From Pectobacterium actinidiae (GTDB lineage: Bacteria > Pseudomonadota > Gammaproteobacteria > Enterobacterales > Enterobacteriaceae), in contig NZ_JRMH01000001.1 of NCBI RefSeq assembly GCF_000803315.1, positions 186,001 through 250,000 of the forward strand: 64,000 nucleotides of DNA, given 5' to 3'. Below the pieces are notes generated by a model. That model did not search any database. It saw only the letters and a list, made by a program, of their open reading frames with translations, and had not been told where the DNA came from. A program made the position numbers and the translations under genes. Positions 53,615 to 63,166 of this stretch are shown here, in pieces (the stretch's first letter is position 1; each line of letters begins with the position of its first letter).

Positions 53615-53670
53615 AGGGGCTCCTGATTCGGCAGGCAACAGCGTACCTGCCGTGAAGAGGTAAGAAGGGA

Positions 53671-56382
53671 TCAGAACCATTGGCCGAAGCGGCGGATATA
53701 GGCGCGCTTGACCAGTTGAGCGACGGTGCAGTAGCCAATCAGCGTAGCGGCCAGCCACGGGAAATATTCCCACGGCAGCGGCTGTAAACCGACCAGCGGT
53801 CCCAGCGGTGAGAACGGTAGATAGATGCCCAGTGCCATCACTAGCCCGGTCATCAGCATCACTGGCAACGCCGCCGTACTTTGAATGAACGGGATCTTCT
53901 GGGTACGCAGCATGTGCACCACCAACGTTTGTGACAGCAATCCTTCAATGAACCAGCCTGACTGAAACAGAGCCTGATGCTCTACGCTATTAGCGGCGAA
54001 CACGAACCACATCAGCGCGTAGGTGGTGATGTCAAAAATCGATGACGTCGGCCCGATACACAGCATGAAGCGACCAATATTTTTGGCATCCCATTTACGC
54101 GGTTTACGCAGGAATTCCTTATCCATTTTGTCCCACGGCAGCGACAACTGAGAGATGTCGTACATCAGGTTTTGAATCAGCAAATGGATCGCCAGCATCG
54201 GCAGGAACGGAATAAAGGCGCTGGCAACCAGCACTGAAAACACGTTGCCGAAGTTGGAACTGGCGGTCATGTTCAGATATTTAATGATATTCCCGAATGT
54301 CTCGCGCCCTTTGATAACGCCTTCTTCCAGCACCATCAGATTCTTTTCCAGCAGAATGATATCGGCCGACTCTTTGGCGATATCCGTGCCGGTATCGACA
54401 GAAATCCCGATATCGGCATCGCGCAGGGCGGGCGCATCGTTGATACCGTCGCCTAAAAAGCCGACCGTATGATCATTGCCTTGCAGCGCTTTCAGCACAC
54501 GAGATTTTTGTAATGGCGTTAGTCGGGCAAAAATGGTGCGCTGTTCCACCAGCACGCCGAGCTGTTCATCGCTGAGCGCATCGATCGCGTTCCCTTCCAG
54601 TACCTCGCCCGGTTCCAGCCCGACATCGCGGCAGATCTTGCTGGTGATAATCGCGTTATCACCCGTCAGGACTTTAACCGTCACACCGTTTTCATGCAGG
54701 GCGCGAATGGCGGCAGAGGCGCTTTCTTTCGGCGGATCGAGGAACGTCAGCAGGCCGCAAATTGTCAGGTCGCGTTCATCCTCGGCGCTGAGCGGCAGCG
54801 TGCTGCCTACCGGACTTAACTCACGGGTGCCAATCATCAGCACGCGAAACCCTTGCTGATTGTAGCTTTCTGCTAGCGTTTTCAGCGTATTGCGGCGTGC
54901 ATCGTCCAGTGCATAGCGTTGCCCGTTTTCACTCACATGCGTGGCAACCGCCAGCATTTCTTCTACCGCGCCTTTGCAAATCAGGCGCTGCTGGTTGTGT
55001 TCATCGGCAACAATGATGGACAGACGGCGGCGAATAAAATCAAAAGGCAGCTCATCGATTTTGCGATAGCGACCTAGCGCGGCAATCGCGGGATTATGGC
55101 GACCAAACTGCATGATGGCCTGATCCATTAGGTTTTTCATGCCGCTCTGGTGCGCGCTGTTGAGCCAGGCTAGCTGAAGCACACTTTCATCGGCTCGACC
55201 CTGTGTATTCAGGTGATGCTCAAGAATGATGCGATCCTGCGTGAGCGTGCCGGTTTTATCGGTGCACAGAATGTCCATCGCGCCAAAGTTCTGAATCGCG
55301 TTCAGCCGTTTGACCACCACTTTACGTCGTGCCATGGCAATCGCGCCTTTTGCCAGATTGGACGAGACAATCATTGGCAGCATTTCTGGCGTCAGGCCAA
55401 CCGCAACCGCCAGCGCAAACAGGCTGGCTTCCATCCAGTCGCCTTTGGTGAAGCCGTTAATCAGCAGCACGACAGGCACCATCACGATCATGAAACGGAT
55501 CAGCAACCAGCTGACGCTGTTTACGCCGCGATCGAAGGCGGTTTGAGAACGTGTGCCGACGATCGATTTTGCCAGCGAACCGAAGTAGGTGTGGCTGCCG
55601 GTCGCGACGACAATCGCCGTTGCCGTGCCGCTGGAAATGTTGGTTCCCATCAGGCAGATGTTGGATAGCGCCAGCAGATCGCTCTCGCCTCCGCAGCCTG
55701 CTGGCTGACAGCCTTTGGCGCTGATATCACTGAATACGTCGTATTTTTCGATCGGCAGCGATTCACCGGTGAGTACCGCCTGGCTAACGAACAGATCGCG
55801 TGATTCCACCAACCGGACATCTGCTGGCACCATATCGCCAGCGGAGAGGGTCAGAATGTCGCCGGGAACCAGTTGCTGAAGCGGGATTTCTTGCAGGACA
55901 GCGGTGGCGCTGGCGTGAGGACGACGCAGCACGGTGGCCGTTGTCCGCACCATGGATTTCAGCGCTTCTGCGGCTTTATTGGTGCGAAACTCTTGCCAGA
56001 AGCGCAGCAGGCCGCTCAGGCTCACCATCACCAGAATGATGAGCACGCCAGTGAGCGAGGTCTCTTCGTTATGGCGCTGCGGTAGCCAGTAATCGGTGAA
56101 AAAGCTGATAGCGGCCAGCGCCATCAGTACATAAATAAACGGGTTATTAAACGCGGTGGCCAACTGCACCAGCGCATGGGGCGCTTTTTCGTGGGCGACG
56201 CGGTTTTCCCCATAGGTTTGCTGACGCTCAATGACGTCATCATGGCTTAAGCCGTGCAGATGGGTATTCAGGTTAGCCAGCGTTTGGTCGAGGCTGTTTT
56301 GTGCTTCGCGGGCAATCGCAAAGGTGGCCGTAGGCGTTTTACGGGCGCGACGATATCCCGTTTGCGTGATCATATCGGTCAT
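53671..56382 (-). CDS. mgtA: Magnesium-transporting P-type ATPase
   Basis: This 903-residue P3B-type ATPase imports Mg2+. The motifs are in order: N-terminal cytoplasmic part, GDMVPADVRL, TGES (LTGESLPIEKY), the phosphorylated aspartate CTDKTGTLTQ, GDGINDAPALRDADIG, and ten membrane helices. The length matches E. coli MgtA (898). An upstream leader peptide gene with several prolines indicates translation-controlled attenuation. Confidence 0.96.
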   Translation of the reverse strand: MTDMITQTGYRRARKTPTATFAIAREAQNSLDQTLANLNTHLHGLSHDDVIERQQTYGENRVAHEKAPHALVQLATAFNNPFIYVLMALAAISFFTDYWLPQRHNEETSLTGVLIILVMVSLSGLLRFWQEFRTNKAAEALKSMVRTTATVLRRPHASATAVLQEIPLQQLVPGDILTLSAGDMVPADVRLVESRDLFVSQAVLTGESLPIEKYDVFSDISAKGCQPAGCGGESDLLALSNICLMGTNISSGTATAIVVATGSHTYFGSLAKSIVGTRSQTAFDRGVNSVSWLLIRFMIVMVPVVLLINGFTKGDWMEASLFALAVAVGLTPEMLPMIVSSNLAKGAIAMARRKVVVKRLNAIQNFGAMDILCTDKTGTLTQDRIILEHHLNTQGRADESVLQLAWLNSAHQSGMKNLMDQAIMQFGRHNPAIAALGRYRKIDELPFDFIRRRLSIIVADEHNQQRLICKGAVEEMLAVATHVSENGQRYALDDARRNTLKTLAESYNQQGFRVLMIGTRELSPVGSTLPLSAEDERDLTICGLLTFLDPPKESASAAIRALHENGVTVKVLTGDNAIITSKICRDVGLEPGEVLEGNAIDALSDEQLGVLVEQRTIFARLTPLQKSRVLKALQGNDHTVGFLGDGINDAPALRDADIGISVDTGTDIAKESADIILLEKNLMVLEEGVIKGRETFGNIIKYLNMTASSNFGNVFSVLVASAFIPFLPMLAIHLLIQNLMYDISQLSLPWDKMDKEFLRKPRKWDAKNIGRFMLCIGPTSSIFDITTYALMWFVFAANSVEHQALFQSGWFIEGLLSQTLVVHMLRTQKIPFIQSTAALPVMLMTGLVMALGIYLPFSPLGPLVGLQPLPWEYFPWLAATLIGYCTVAQLVKRAYIRRFGQWF

Positions 56383-56526
56383 GATGCTGCTCTCTTAATG
56401 TTGCCTGTCCGCCACGCACGGGCGCGCATCCCGGATAAAGGGACGTAAAGCGGAAAAAATGAAGGTATTAAGGGAGGTAAACAGCGCAGGCGAAGAGAAC
56501 AGAGAGGTCGGAGGAGAAGACAGTCC

Positions 56527-56574
56527 TTATTCTAACGGATGCGGTTTACCGGGCCATCGAGGGTGCTCGTCCAT
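56527..56574 (-). promoter_or_regulatory. mgtL: mgtL-like proline-rich leader peptide
   Basis: A 15-residue frame, MDEHPRWPGKPHPLE, with ATG at 56574 and AGGAG before it, lies 144 bases upstream of mgtA. Four of its 15 residues are proline. In Salmonella and E. coli, slow reading of proline codons in mgtL at low proline-tRNA charge or low Mg2+ prevents Rho-dependent stop in the mgtA leader. The peptide here has a different sequence but the same nature. It is missed by gene callers for its size. Confidence 0.75.
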
Positions 56575-56797
56575 GTTGTCTCCTTATCGCCGTGCGGCGA
56601 GATAGCAAAATAGTCGTCAGTTGACGGCGGGTACGTAGAAACTGTCACGTAAAAACAGAGTACGTAGTTTAGTGGTGCAACAATACCTCTGTTTGCCTAA
56701 ACCGAACGTCAACGTTTGTTCGTGAGTGAGGTCGGGCGTATTTTTCGCTAATCAGTAGGGGCTGCGGTGGGGCGAGGTTTTTCGGCAGATTTTTGTT
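56575..56797. other. mgtA promoter region
   Basis: These bases lie upstream of the leader peptide. I find one GGTTTA half-site but not a good PhoP direct repeat, so the regulator of this promoter is not settled from the sequence. Confidence 0.35.
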
Positions 56798-56821
56798 GCC
56801 CCGCCGGATAGCCAGCGGGGC
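56798..56821. terminator. Hairpin after the second chemoreceptor gene
   Basis: GCCCCGC (56798-56804) pairs with GCGGGGC (56815-56821) around a 10-base loop, close to the chemoreceptor stop. No U tract follows on its transcript, so intrinsic termination is doubtful. Confidence 0.45.
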
Positions 56822-56830
56822 AGGAGAGAA

Positions 56831-58408
56831 TTAGTGAATTCTCAGCATATGGTCTTGGTTAACTTTGAAGAAACGAACGGCATCGCGTAGCTGTTCGCCC
56901 TGTTCCGTCATGGCGTGCGCTGCCGTGGCGGATTCTTCAACCAGTGCGGCGTTCTGCTGGGTGACCCGATCCATTTGTTCTACCGCCACGCTAATTTCTT
57001 TGATACCGATATGCTGCTCGTTGGAGGCCTGAGAAATCTCCGCCACGATGTCCGTCACCTTTTTCACCGACAGTACAATTTCCGACATGGCCTGACTGGC
57101 TTTGTCGGCTCGTGCGGAGCCATCGGTAATCTTCTCGACGGTGCCTTCGATCAGCGTTTTGATCTCTTTGGCGGCGTTGGCGCTTTTCTGTGCCAGCGTC
57201 CGGACTTCGCCTGCGACGACAGCAAAGCCTTTCCCTTCGCTGCCTGCTCTGGCCGCTTCTACTGCGGCGTTCAAGGCAAGGATATTGGTCTGGAAGGCAA
57301 TACCTTCGATCACGGCAATAATGTCGACGATCTTCTGTGAACTGTCGGAGATCTCATGCATACGCTTGAGCATGTCATCTACGATAAGTCCGCCCTGAGA
57401 CGCTGTCTCCGAGGTTTGCTGCGCTAACTGGCTGGCTTCTTTGGCGTTATCCGCATTCTGGCGCACGGTGTGCGTCAACTGCTGCATATTGGTCGATGCC
57501 TGAATCAGCGAAGCCGCCTGCTCTTCGGTACGCTGCGACAGGTCGCTGTTGCCCTGAGCAATCTCGCTGGATGCCAGTGAAATGGATTCACTGCCGTTCA
57601 TGATGGTATGCACGATGCCCATCAATTGCTGGTTCATGTAGTTGAGTGACGCCAGCAGACTGGTGTTGTCCCCCTGGCGTAACCTGATTTCCGCTGCAAG
57701 GTTACCGGAGGCAATCTCGGTCATGATTTCTTGCGCATAGTTCGGCTCACCGCCGAGCTGGCGTGAAATATTACGCGAAATAAGGGTAGCGATAACGGCA
57801 GTCGTCAGCAGAGCGAGTAACAGTAGTCCCCAGACATAGTACTGTGACGTCCGATACGTTGAGTCGGCACTGGCGACGATATCTTTTGCCTTCTCCAATT
57901 CCATATCGACCAGTTTGGCCAGGTCTTTCATCATTTGGCTACGATATTTTGCAGAATTCGCGCCGCTGATTTTACTGGCTTCAGCCAGATCACCCCGGTT
58001 AACGGTCTCAACCAGTACGGCATTCACCGAATTGAAGCCGGAGAAGTTTTCGCCAATCACCTTAATCAGTGCTTTTTTATCTTCACTGTTGGCAACGGCT
58101 TCATAGCTCTTAAATGCTGCAAGGAAAGCATCAGCATTTTGCTGTAATTCTTTGCGGTGGCTTTCACGCTCTTCAGGTGTTGAAGAGTCAACATATTGTA
58201 TTTGCTGCAAACGTGTTTCAGACAACGTGCCGCGCATTGCCAGACTGTAGCGTACACCAGGTAAGCTATTGCTGCTTAATTCAACAATACGGCTGTTATT
58301 AACGCTAAGCTGGAGTAGTGAAACCACACCTAATAGCAACATCATGGCTACCAGAACGGAAAACCCGAGTAATAACTTGGAGAACACTGTGAGTTGAGAG
58401 AATTTCAT
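56831..58408 (-). CDS. Methyl-accepting chemoreceptor
   Basis: This 525-residue receptor has two membrane helices (about 10-32 and 190-212) and a four-helix-bundle periplasmic ligand domain (about 33-189). HAMP and the signalling domain with [28 protein letters not shown] follow. The C-terminus lacks the NWETF-type tail for CheR/CheB tethering. The ligand is unknown. A sigma-28-type promoter precedes it. Confidence 0.93.
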   Translation of the reverse strand: MKFSQLTVFSKLLLGFSVLVAMMLLLGVVSLLQLSVNNSRIVELSSNSLPGVRYSLAMRGTLSETRLQQIQYVDSSTPEERESHRKELQQNADAFLAAFKSYEAVANSEDKKALIKVIGENFSGFNSVNAVLVETVNRGDLAEASKISGANSAKYRSQMMKDLAKLVDMELEKAKDIVASADSTYRTSQYYVWGLLLLALLTTAVIATLISRNISRQLGGEPNYAQEIMTEIASGNLAAEIRLRQGDNTSLLASLNYMNQQLMGIVHTIMNGSESISLASSEIAQGNSDLSQRTEEQAASLIQASTNMQQLTHTVRQNADNAKEASQLAQQTSETASQGGLIVDDMLKRMHEISDSSQKIVDIIAVIEGIAFQTNILALNAAVEAARAGSEGKGFAVVAGEVRTLAQKSANAAKEIKTLIEGTVEKITDGSARADKASQAMSEIVLSVKKVTDIVAEISQASNEQHIGIKEISVAVEQMDRVTQQNAALVEESATAAHAMTEQGEQLRDAVRFFKVNQDHMLRIH

Positions 58409-58444
58409 CGCTATTCTTATTGATTATAAGGGAATGTAACAGTG

Positions 58445-58471
58445 ATAACGGCAAATAAAATAAGATCTTTA
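58445..58471 (-). promoter_or_regulatory. Sigma-28 (FliA) promoter of the second chemoreceptor
   Basis: On the minus strand TAAAGATC (58471-58464), 11 bases, then GCCGTTAT (58452-58445) fits the flagellar sigma consensus with exact spacing, about 37 bases before the gene. Confidence 0.8.
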
Positions 58472-58797
58472 TAATATGTAATTCGATAAAGAGAATAGGG
58501 TGAGTAAACGGAGTTTAATAATTAATGGCTTCGTTATTGTGAAACTAAATCCTGTTTATTGTGAGTTTACGATGGGTTAGTTTTAAGCAGGGAGCGGTTT
58601 TTTAAACATTATTTTAATAAACGTTTTTGTTTTTAATGCGAAAGATACAGCATTCACAAACAGGGAGAATAAAATGTGACTCTCATCAATAATTAATAAA
58701 TATTCACGTATTTAATAAAGCTAATGATTATATGTAACGAAGTTCGCTAATTAAATGACAAATTATTTCTTTATTATATCTTCAAAATAATGTTACG
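58472..58797. other. A+T-rich gap
   Basis: No gene or clear signal was found in these 326 bases, between the chemoreceptor promoter and the end of the rha operon. Confidence 0.35.
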
Positions 58798-58824
58798 GCG
58801 GTAATACTTCAATTATATTACCGC
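58798..58824 (-). terminator. Hairpin after rhaM
   Basis: GCGGTAAT (58798-58805) pairs with ATTACCGC (58817-58824) just after rhaM. There is no U run, so it may act as an RNA-end structure. Confidence 0.5.
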
Positions 58825-58838
58825 TGCACTGATTATCT

Positions 58839-59153
58839 TTAGTCCAGATAAAACACCGATTCCAGCGCATCGCTGACCGGGCTGTTATCAGGGTTGGAGG
58901 GCATGATGTCGCTCATGTGTTTCCACCAGCGCTGGCAAACATCCGTTTGTGCAATCGCTTCCCAGCGTGCCTCGGACTCGACCTCGACATAGCCGAACAG
59001 CAGATTGCGCTGTTTATCCAGAAAAATGCTGTAGTGGTGCGCACCGTGGTTCTTTAGTACCTCGGCCAGTTCCGGCCAGATAGGATTGTGGCGACGCTGA
59101 TATTCATCGTGGCTGTCAGGAAAAACTGACATCACAAAAGCCTTACGCAACAT
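58839..59153 (-). CDS. rhaM: L-rhamnose mutarotase
   Basis: This 104-residue enzyme interconverts the anomers of L-rhamnose, supplying the form used by RhaA. Signature: [20 protein letters not shown] and [24 protein letters not shown]. Length and sequence closely match E. coli RhaM. It is the last gene of rhaBADM. Confidence 0.96.
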   Translation of the reverse strand: MLRKAFVMSVFPDSHDEYQRRHNPIWPELAEVLKNHGAHHYSIFLDKQRNLLFGYVEVESEARWEAIAQTDVCQRWWKHMSDIMPSNPDNSPVSDALESVFYLD

Positions 59154-59251
59154 GGATGAATCCCCCGTAGTCGTTGGCAGAACGCCACGACGGTGATGCC
59201 GTGGCGATTTGAGGCTGAAGGTAATGCTATTGCGTATAGGTGTTACACAAC

Positions 59252-60076
59252 CTACACGCGCAGCGCGGCTTCCAGTGGCGTGACGCCGAAACGTTTACCC
59301 AGTGCGATCAGCTCTTCGGTCGAAATCGTCTGCTTCTTACCCCCCATCGATCTCACTTTCACCATCACTTCGGCGGATTTCTCTGCGGTATCGATCAGGC
59401 CGAAGGCTTCATCCAGCGTTGGGCCCGTGCCGAAGATGCCGTGGAAGGGCCACAGTACCAGCGAATGACGCTTCATTTGCTCGGAAGTGGCATCGCCAAT
59501 GGCATCGGTGCCCGGAACCATCCACGGCACAATCCCCACGCCGTCTGGGAAGACGACCAGGCACTCCGTGCTGCCTTCCCACAGTTCACGCGTGAATGTC
59601 GCGGTGTCCAGCTCTAGCACATAGCTCAGGGCGATCAGGTTGGTCGCGTGGCAGTGCATGATGACGCGGTCGCGCCCGTGAGTCACGCCCATACGCACAA
59701 TGTGCGACTGGAAATGCGAGGCCAGTTCAGAAGTCGGCAGGCCGCCGTTGGTGAGCCCCCAGAAAATACGATAGCCTTTGCCATCGCTATCAACTTGTAG
59801 CACCACCAGTGAATCGGCGGGATCCAACTGCACGTTGCGGAAAAATTTGCCGGAGCCGGTGACGATAAACCAGCAGTCTGCCAGCGCAGGCATCGGCTGT
59901 GATAACGCCTCATGGCGCGGCTGCGGGTAGAAATCGCTTTCATAAGGCGTCACATCCTCAGCCGTCAGGCGCAGGCTGACGTTACCGCCGTTACGTTCGT
60001 CCCAGCCTTTGAGCCACATGTCGCTGGTGGCTTTAATCATTCCCTGTACAAACCAGGAAGAGAGAATTGCTTGCAT
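59252..60076 (-). CDS. rhaD: Rhamnulose-1-phosphate aldolase
   Basis: This 274-residue zinc aldolase splits L-rhamnulose-1-phosphate into dihydroxyacetone phosphate and L-lactaldehyde. The zinc histidines are in [11 protein letters not shown] and the region of [17 protein letters not shown] and TGSGKFF bind the phosphate. The ATG at 60076 gives the E. coli length (274); the frame is open another 28 codons. Confidence 0.97.
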   Translation of the reverse strand: MQAILSSWFVQGMIKATSDMWLKGWDERNGGNVSLRLTAEDVTPYESDFYPQPRHEALSQPMPALADCWFIVTGSGKFFRNVQLDPADSLVVLQVDSDGKGYRIFWGLTNGGLPTSELASHFQSHIVRMGVTHGRDRVIMHCHATNLIALSYVLELDTATFTRELWEGSTECLVVFPDGVGIVPWMVPGTDAIGDATSEQMKRHSLVLWPFHGIFGTGPTLDEAFGLIDTAEKSAEVMVKVRSMGGKKQTISTEELIALGKRFGVTPLEAALRV

Positions 60077-60080
60077 AATC

Positions 60081-61343
60081 TTACCCTTGACGTTGAGTGA
60101 GGATGGTTTCTTCATACTGACGCACCTGTTGCAGCCATTCGCTGCCCGGGGTGACGTCATGACGCTGACAGTAGTGCTCCCACACGGCCTGCCACGGTAG
60201 CGATTTTTGCTCTTCCAGCAGGGCCAGACGCGCGGTGTAATCGCCGTTTTGTTCCAGTGTGCGCAGCGTTTCTGTCGGTTCCAGCAGGGCGCGCAGCAGG
60301 GCTTTCTTCATGTTGCGGGTGCCGATAACCCAGGCGGCGATGCGGTTGATCGAGGCATCAAAGAAATCGAGCCCGATATGCACGCGGTTAAGTAGCTTAT
60401 GGCGCACGATTTCGTGGGCGATGGCCTGCGTTTCGTCATCCAGTAGCACCACATGGTCGCTGTCCCAGCGTACTGGACGGCTGACGTGCAGCAGCAGGCG
60501 TGGAACGTAAAGAATCGCGCTGGAGATCTTGTCGGAAATCACTTCGGTCGGGTGGAAGTGTCCGGCATCCAGACAGAGCGCGGTGCCGCGGCTGGTCGCG
60601 TAGCCGAGATAGAATTCGCTGGAACCGACGGTAAAGCTCTCTGCGCCGATCCCGAACAGTTTACTTTCCACCGCGTCGATATGGTGCGCCTGATCGAGCG
60701 GCTCGGCGATGATCTCATCCAGTGAGCTGAGCAGCCGCTGGCGGAACGCCAGACGATCGATGGTTAAATCTTTCATACCGTCTGGCACCCAGATGTTCAT
60801 TACCGACGGCGTGCCGAGTTCGCGCCCAAAGTAGGCGGAAATCCGGCGGCTGGCCTGACAGTGCTCAATCCAGAAGCGGCGGACTTTTTCATCCGGGTGT
60901 GACAGGGTAAAGCCATCTGCGCTCAGCGGATGAGAAAAGCAGGTCGGGTTAAAATCCAGCCCGAGCTGATGGCGCTTGGCCCACGCGACCCAGGAACTGA
61001 AATGCTCGGGGGCAATCTCGTTACGGGCGACGGGCTGTGCGGATTCCAGATAGATGGCGTGCAGGTTCAGCCGCTTGGGACCGGGGATTAGCGCAAAGGC
61101 CTGTTCCAGATCGGCGCGCAGTTCATCTGGCGTGCTCGCTTTGCCGGGGTAGTTGCCGGTGGCCTGAATACCGCCGGTCAACGGTCCGCCCGTATTCTCG
61201 AACCCAGCCACATCGTCACCTTGCCAGCAGTGCATTGACACCGGGATCTGATCAAGCTGTTCCAGCGCCGCTTCTACGTCAATATTCAGGCTGGCGTAAC
61301 GCGTTTTTGCCAGCTGCCAGGCAGCTTCAATTGGTGTGCTCAT
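60081..61343 (-). CDS. rhaA: L-rhamnose isomerase
   Basis: This 420-residue TIM-barrel isomerase converts L-rhamnose to L-rhamnulose. Metal-binding segments include [27 protein letters not shown] and [15 protein letters not shown]. The length matches E. coli RhaA (419). It overlaps rhaB by 4 bases and precedes rhaD by 4. Confidence 0.97.
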   Translation of the reverse strand: MSTPIEAAWQLAKTRYASLNIDVEAALEQLDQIPVSMHCWQGDDVAGFENTGGPLTGGIQATGNYPGKASTPDELRADLEQAFALIPGPKRLNLHAIYLESAQPVARNEIAPEHFSSWVAWAKRHQLGLDFNPTCFSHPLSADGFTLSHPDEKVRRFWIEHCQASRRISAYFGRELGTPSVMNIWVPDGMKDLTIDRLAFRQRLLSSLDEIIAEPLDQAHHIDAVESKLFGIGAESFTVGSSEFYLGYATSRGTALCLDAGHFHPTEVISDKISSAILYVPRLLLHVSRPVRWDSDHVVLLDDETQAIAHEIVRHKLLNRVHIGLDFFDASINRIAAWVIGTRNMKKALLRALLEPTETLRTLEQNGDYTARLALLEEQKSLPWQAVWEHYCQRHDVTPGSEWLQQVRQYEETILTQRQG

Positions 61344-62830
61344 TGCATGGTCTCCTTTTTGCCCTGTGGGGCGGTTTCTGGCTGGCTGAGCGCCTGAAAA
61401 CGACGCCAGTGCCCGGCAAAATCACTCTCCGCACGCGGGGTATAACGATGCAGAGGGAAGTTATGAGTCAGCATGTGCCGGAAGGCGGCAAGGTCGGCGA
61501 CGGCGCCCAGCGCCATCAGTTGGCAGCCGATATTGCCAAGCGTCGAGGCCTCGACCGGCCCGGCCAGAACCGGAATCTGGCACACATCGGCGCACAGCTG
61601 GTTTAGGAAGGCGTTCTGGCTACCACCGCCGACAATATGCAACTGGCGGATTGGCGCATGGCGCAGTTCGCCGAGTTCCAGCACCACCTGCCGGTAAAGC
61701 AGCGCGAGGCTGTCGAAAATGCAGCGTGCCAGTTCGGCATCGCTTTGAGGCACGGGCTGGCCGTGTTCACGGCAATAGTCGCGGATCGCCTGATGCATGG
61801 ACGGTGGATTGATAAAACGATCGTCATTGGGGTTAATCAGGCTGGTGAAGGCGGGCAGAGCGGCAGCGGACTGAATCAGCGCGCCTAAGTCCTTGATATC
61901 ACGCTCCTGACAAACGCGCTGTAGCAGCCACAGACCCATGATATTTTTTAGCACCCGATAGGTGCCGTCTATGCCGCCTTCGTTGGTGATATTGGCGGCC
62001 AGCGCCTGCGGGCTATTAAACGGCGTGTCGCTCTCGATGCCCATTAGCGACCAGGTGCCGGAACTGAGGTAGGCGCTGTCGCGGCTCAGCAACGGTGCGC
62101 CGACTACCGCGCTGGCGGTATCGTGCGTGGCGACAGTGGTAACGGGAATGTGTCGTCCGCTCGGCGCTGTCCAGTTCCCGACGGCGTGCCCCGGCTGCAC
62201 CGGATCGCTCAACCAGCGGCGCGGGATGCTCAGATAGTCCAGCAGTTCGCTATCCCAGGTTTTCTTTTCCAGATTAAGCAGTTGGGTTGTGCTGGCGTTG
62301 GTGTATTCGCAGACGACATTCCCCGTGAGGCGATAGTGAAAATAGTCGGGGATCATCAGCAGGTGTGCCACCTGATCCAGATCGTCAGAGGGTGCATCGC
62401 ACAGCGCTTTAAGCTGGTACAGCGTATTAAACGGCAGAAACTGAATGCCGGTACGCTGATAGATAGCTTCACGTCCCAGTTCTGCGGTAACAGCGGCCAT
62501 TATGCCGTCGGTGCGGTGGTCGCGATAGGAATAGGGCAGGCCGACGCGCTGCCCGTTTTTATCGAGTAGCACATAGTCCACGCCCCAACTGTCGATCCCA
62601 ATGCTATCGGGGGTGATACCCATGGCATCGATTTGGTGTAATCCGGTGAGGATGTCGCTTTCCAGCGCGGCCAGATCCCACTGGTGATGGTTGTCCTGAA
62701 ACACCAGCGTATTGCTGAAACGGTGAATTTCTTTCAGCGTTAAATGCTGCGTTGCGGTGTGCAAGGTTGCCAGCATGACCCGACCACTGGACGCCCCTAA
62801 ATCCACCGCCACGATATTCTTCACCGCCAT
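61340..62830 (-). CDS. rhaB: L-rhamnulokinase
   Basis: This 496-residue FGGY-type sugar kinase phosphorylates L-rhamnulose at O1. The ATP-binding start [12 protein letters not shown], the middle GTWSLMGIE and the C-terminal [15 protein letters not shown] are visible. The ATG at 62830 is chosen by comparison with E. coli RhaB; the frame is open 25 codons further. It is first in the rhaBADM operon. Confidence 0.97.
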   Translation of the reverse strand: MAVKNIVAVDLGASSGRVMLATLHTATQHLTLKEIHRFSNTLVFQDNHHQWDLAALESDILTGLHQIDAMGITPDSIGIDSWGVDYVLLDKNGQRVGLPYSYRDHRTDGIMAAVTAELGREAIYQRTGIQFLPFNTLYQLKALCDAPSDDLDQVAHLLMIPDYFHYRLTGNVVCEYTNASTTQLLNLEKKTWDSELLDYLSIPRRWLSDPVQPGHAVGNWTAPSGRHIPVTTVATHDTASAVVGAPLLSRDSAYLSSGTWSLMGIESDTPFNSPQALAANITNEGGIDGTYRVLKNIMGLWLLQRVCQERDIKDLGALIQSAAALPAFTSLINPNDDRFINPPSMHQAIRDYCREHGQPVPQSDAELARCIFDSLALLYRQVVLELGELRHAPIRQLHIVGGGSQNAFLNQLCADVCQIPVLAGPVEASTLGNIGCQLMALGAVADLAAFRHMLTHNFPLHRYTPRAESDFAGHWRRFQALSQPETAPQGKKETMQ

Positions 62831-62939
62831 AGCCGCACTCCTTACTTGTTGGATGTGTTGCAGTGTAAGGAGCGGTAACAGAAGCCACCTTCCTATGAGT
62901 GCCATCTACAACAAGCGGCTGGCAAAATGACAAAGCTGA

Positions 62940-63023
62940 CCGTGAAAGGGCTCACAATCTGGGAAATTATTTAGGGAATAACCACGTAAAAATAAGGGAA
63001 AAAGCGGTGTGATCCTTACCACA
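62940..63023. promoter_or_regulatory. Two CRP-like sites between rhaB and rhaS
   Basis: CGTGA-AAGGGC-TCACA (62941-62956) and TGTGA-TCCTTA-CCACA (63008-63023) each differ from TGTGA-N6-TCACA at one position. They lie between divergent rhaB and rhaS, where E. coli has CRP and RhaS/RhaR sites. The remaining sequence should hold the RhaS sites but I cannot mark them with certainty. Confidence 0.65.
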
Positions 63024-63166
63024 CTTCAATCAATTGGGCGGTGCGATCTTAAAAAAAGAGCAGCCAGACGGCGTGCGAGTGACGGTATTTTAAGGCTGGT
63101 TTTGTGGCTTCTGGCTACCCTTTTTCAAAGGCCGCATTTTTGCCAGAGGCTGAATGGAGAACTGAA

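Noticed and set aside
56700..56730. PhoP box in front of mgtA
   Set aside because: Only one half-site (GGTTTA) fits. The direct repeat needed for PhoP is not clear, so it is not called.
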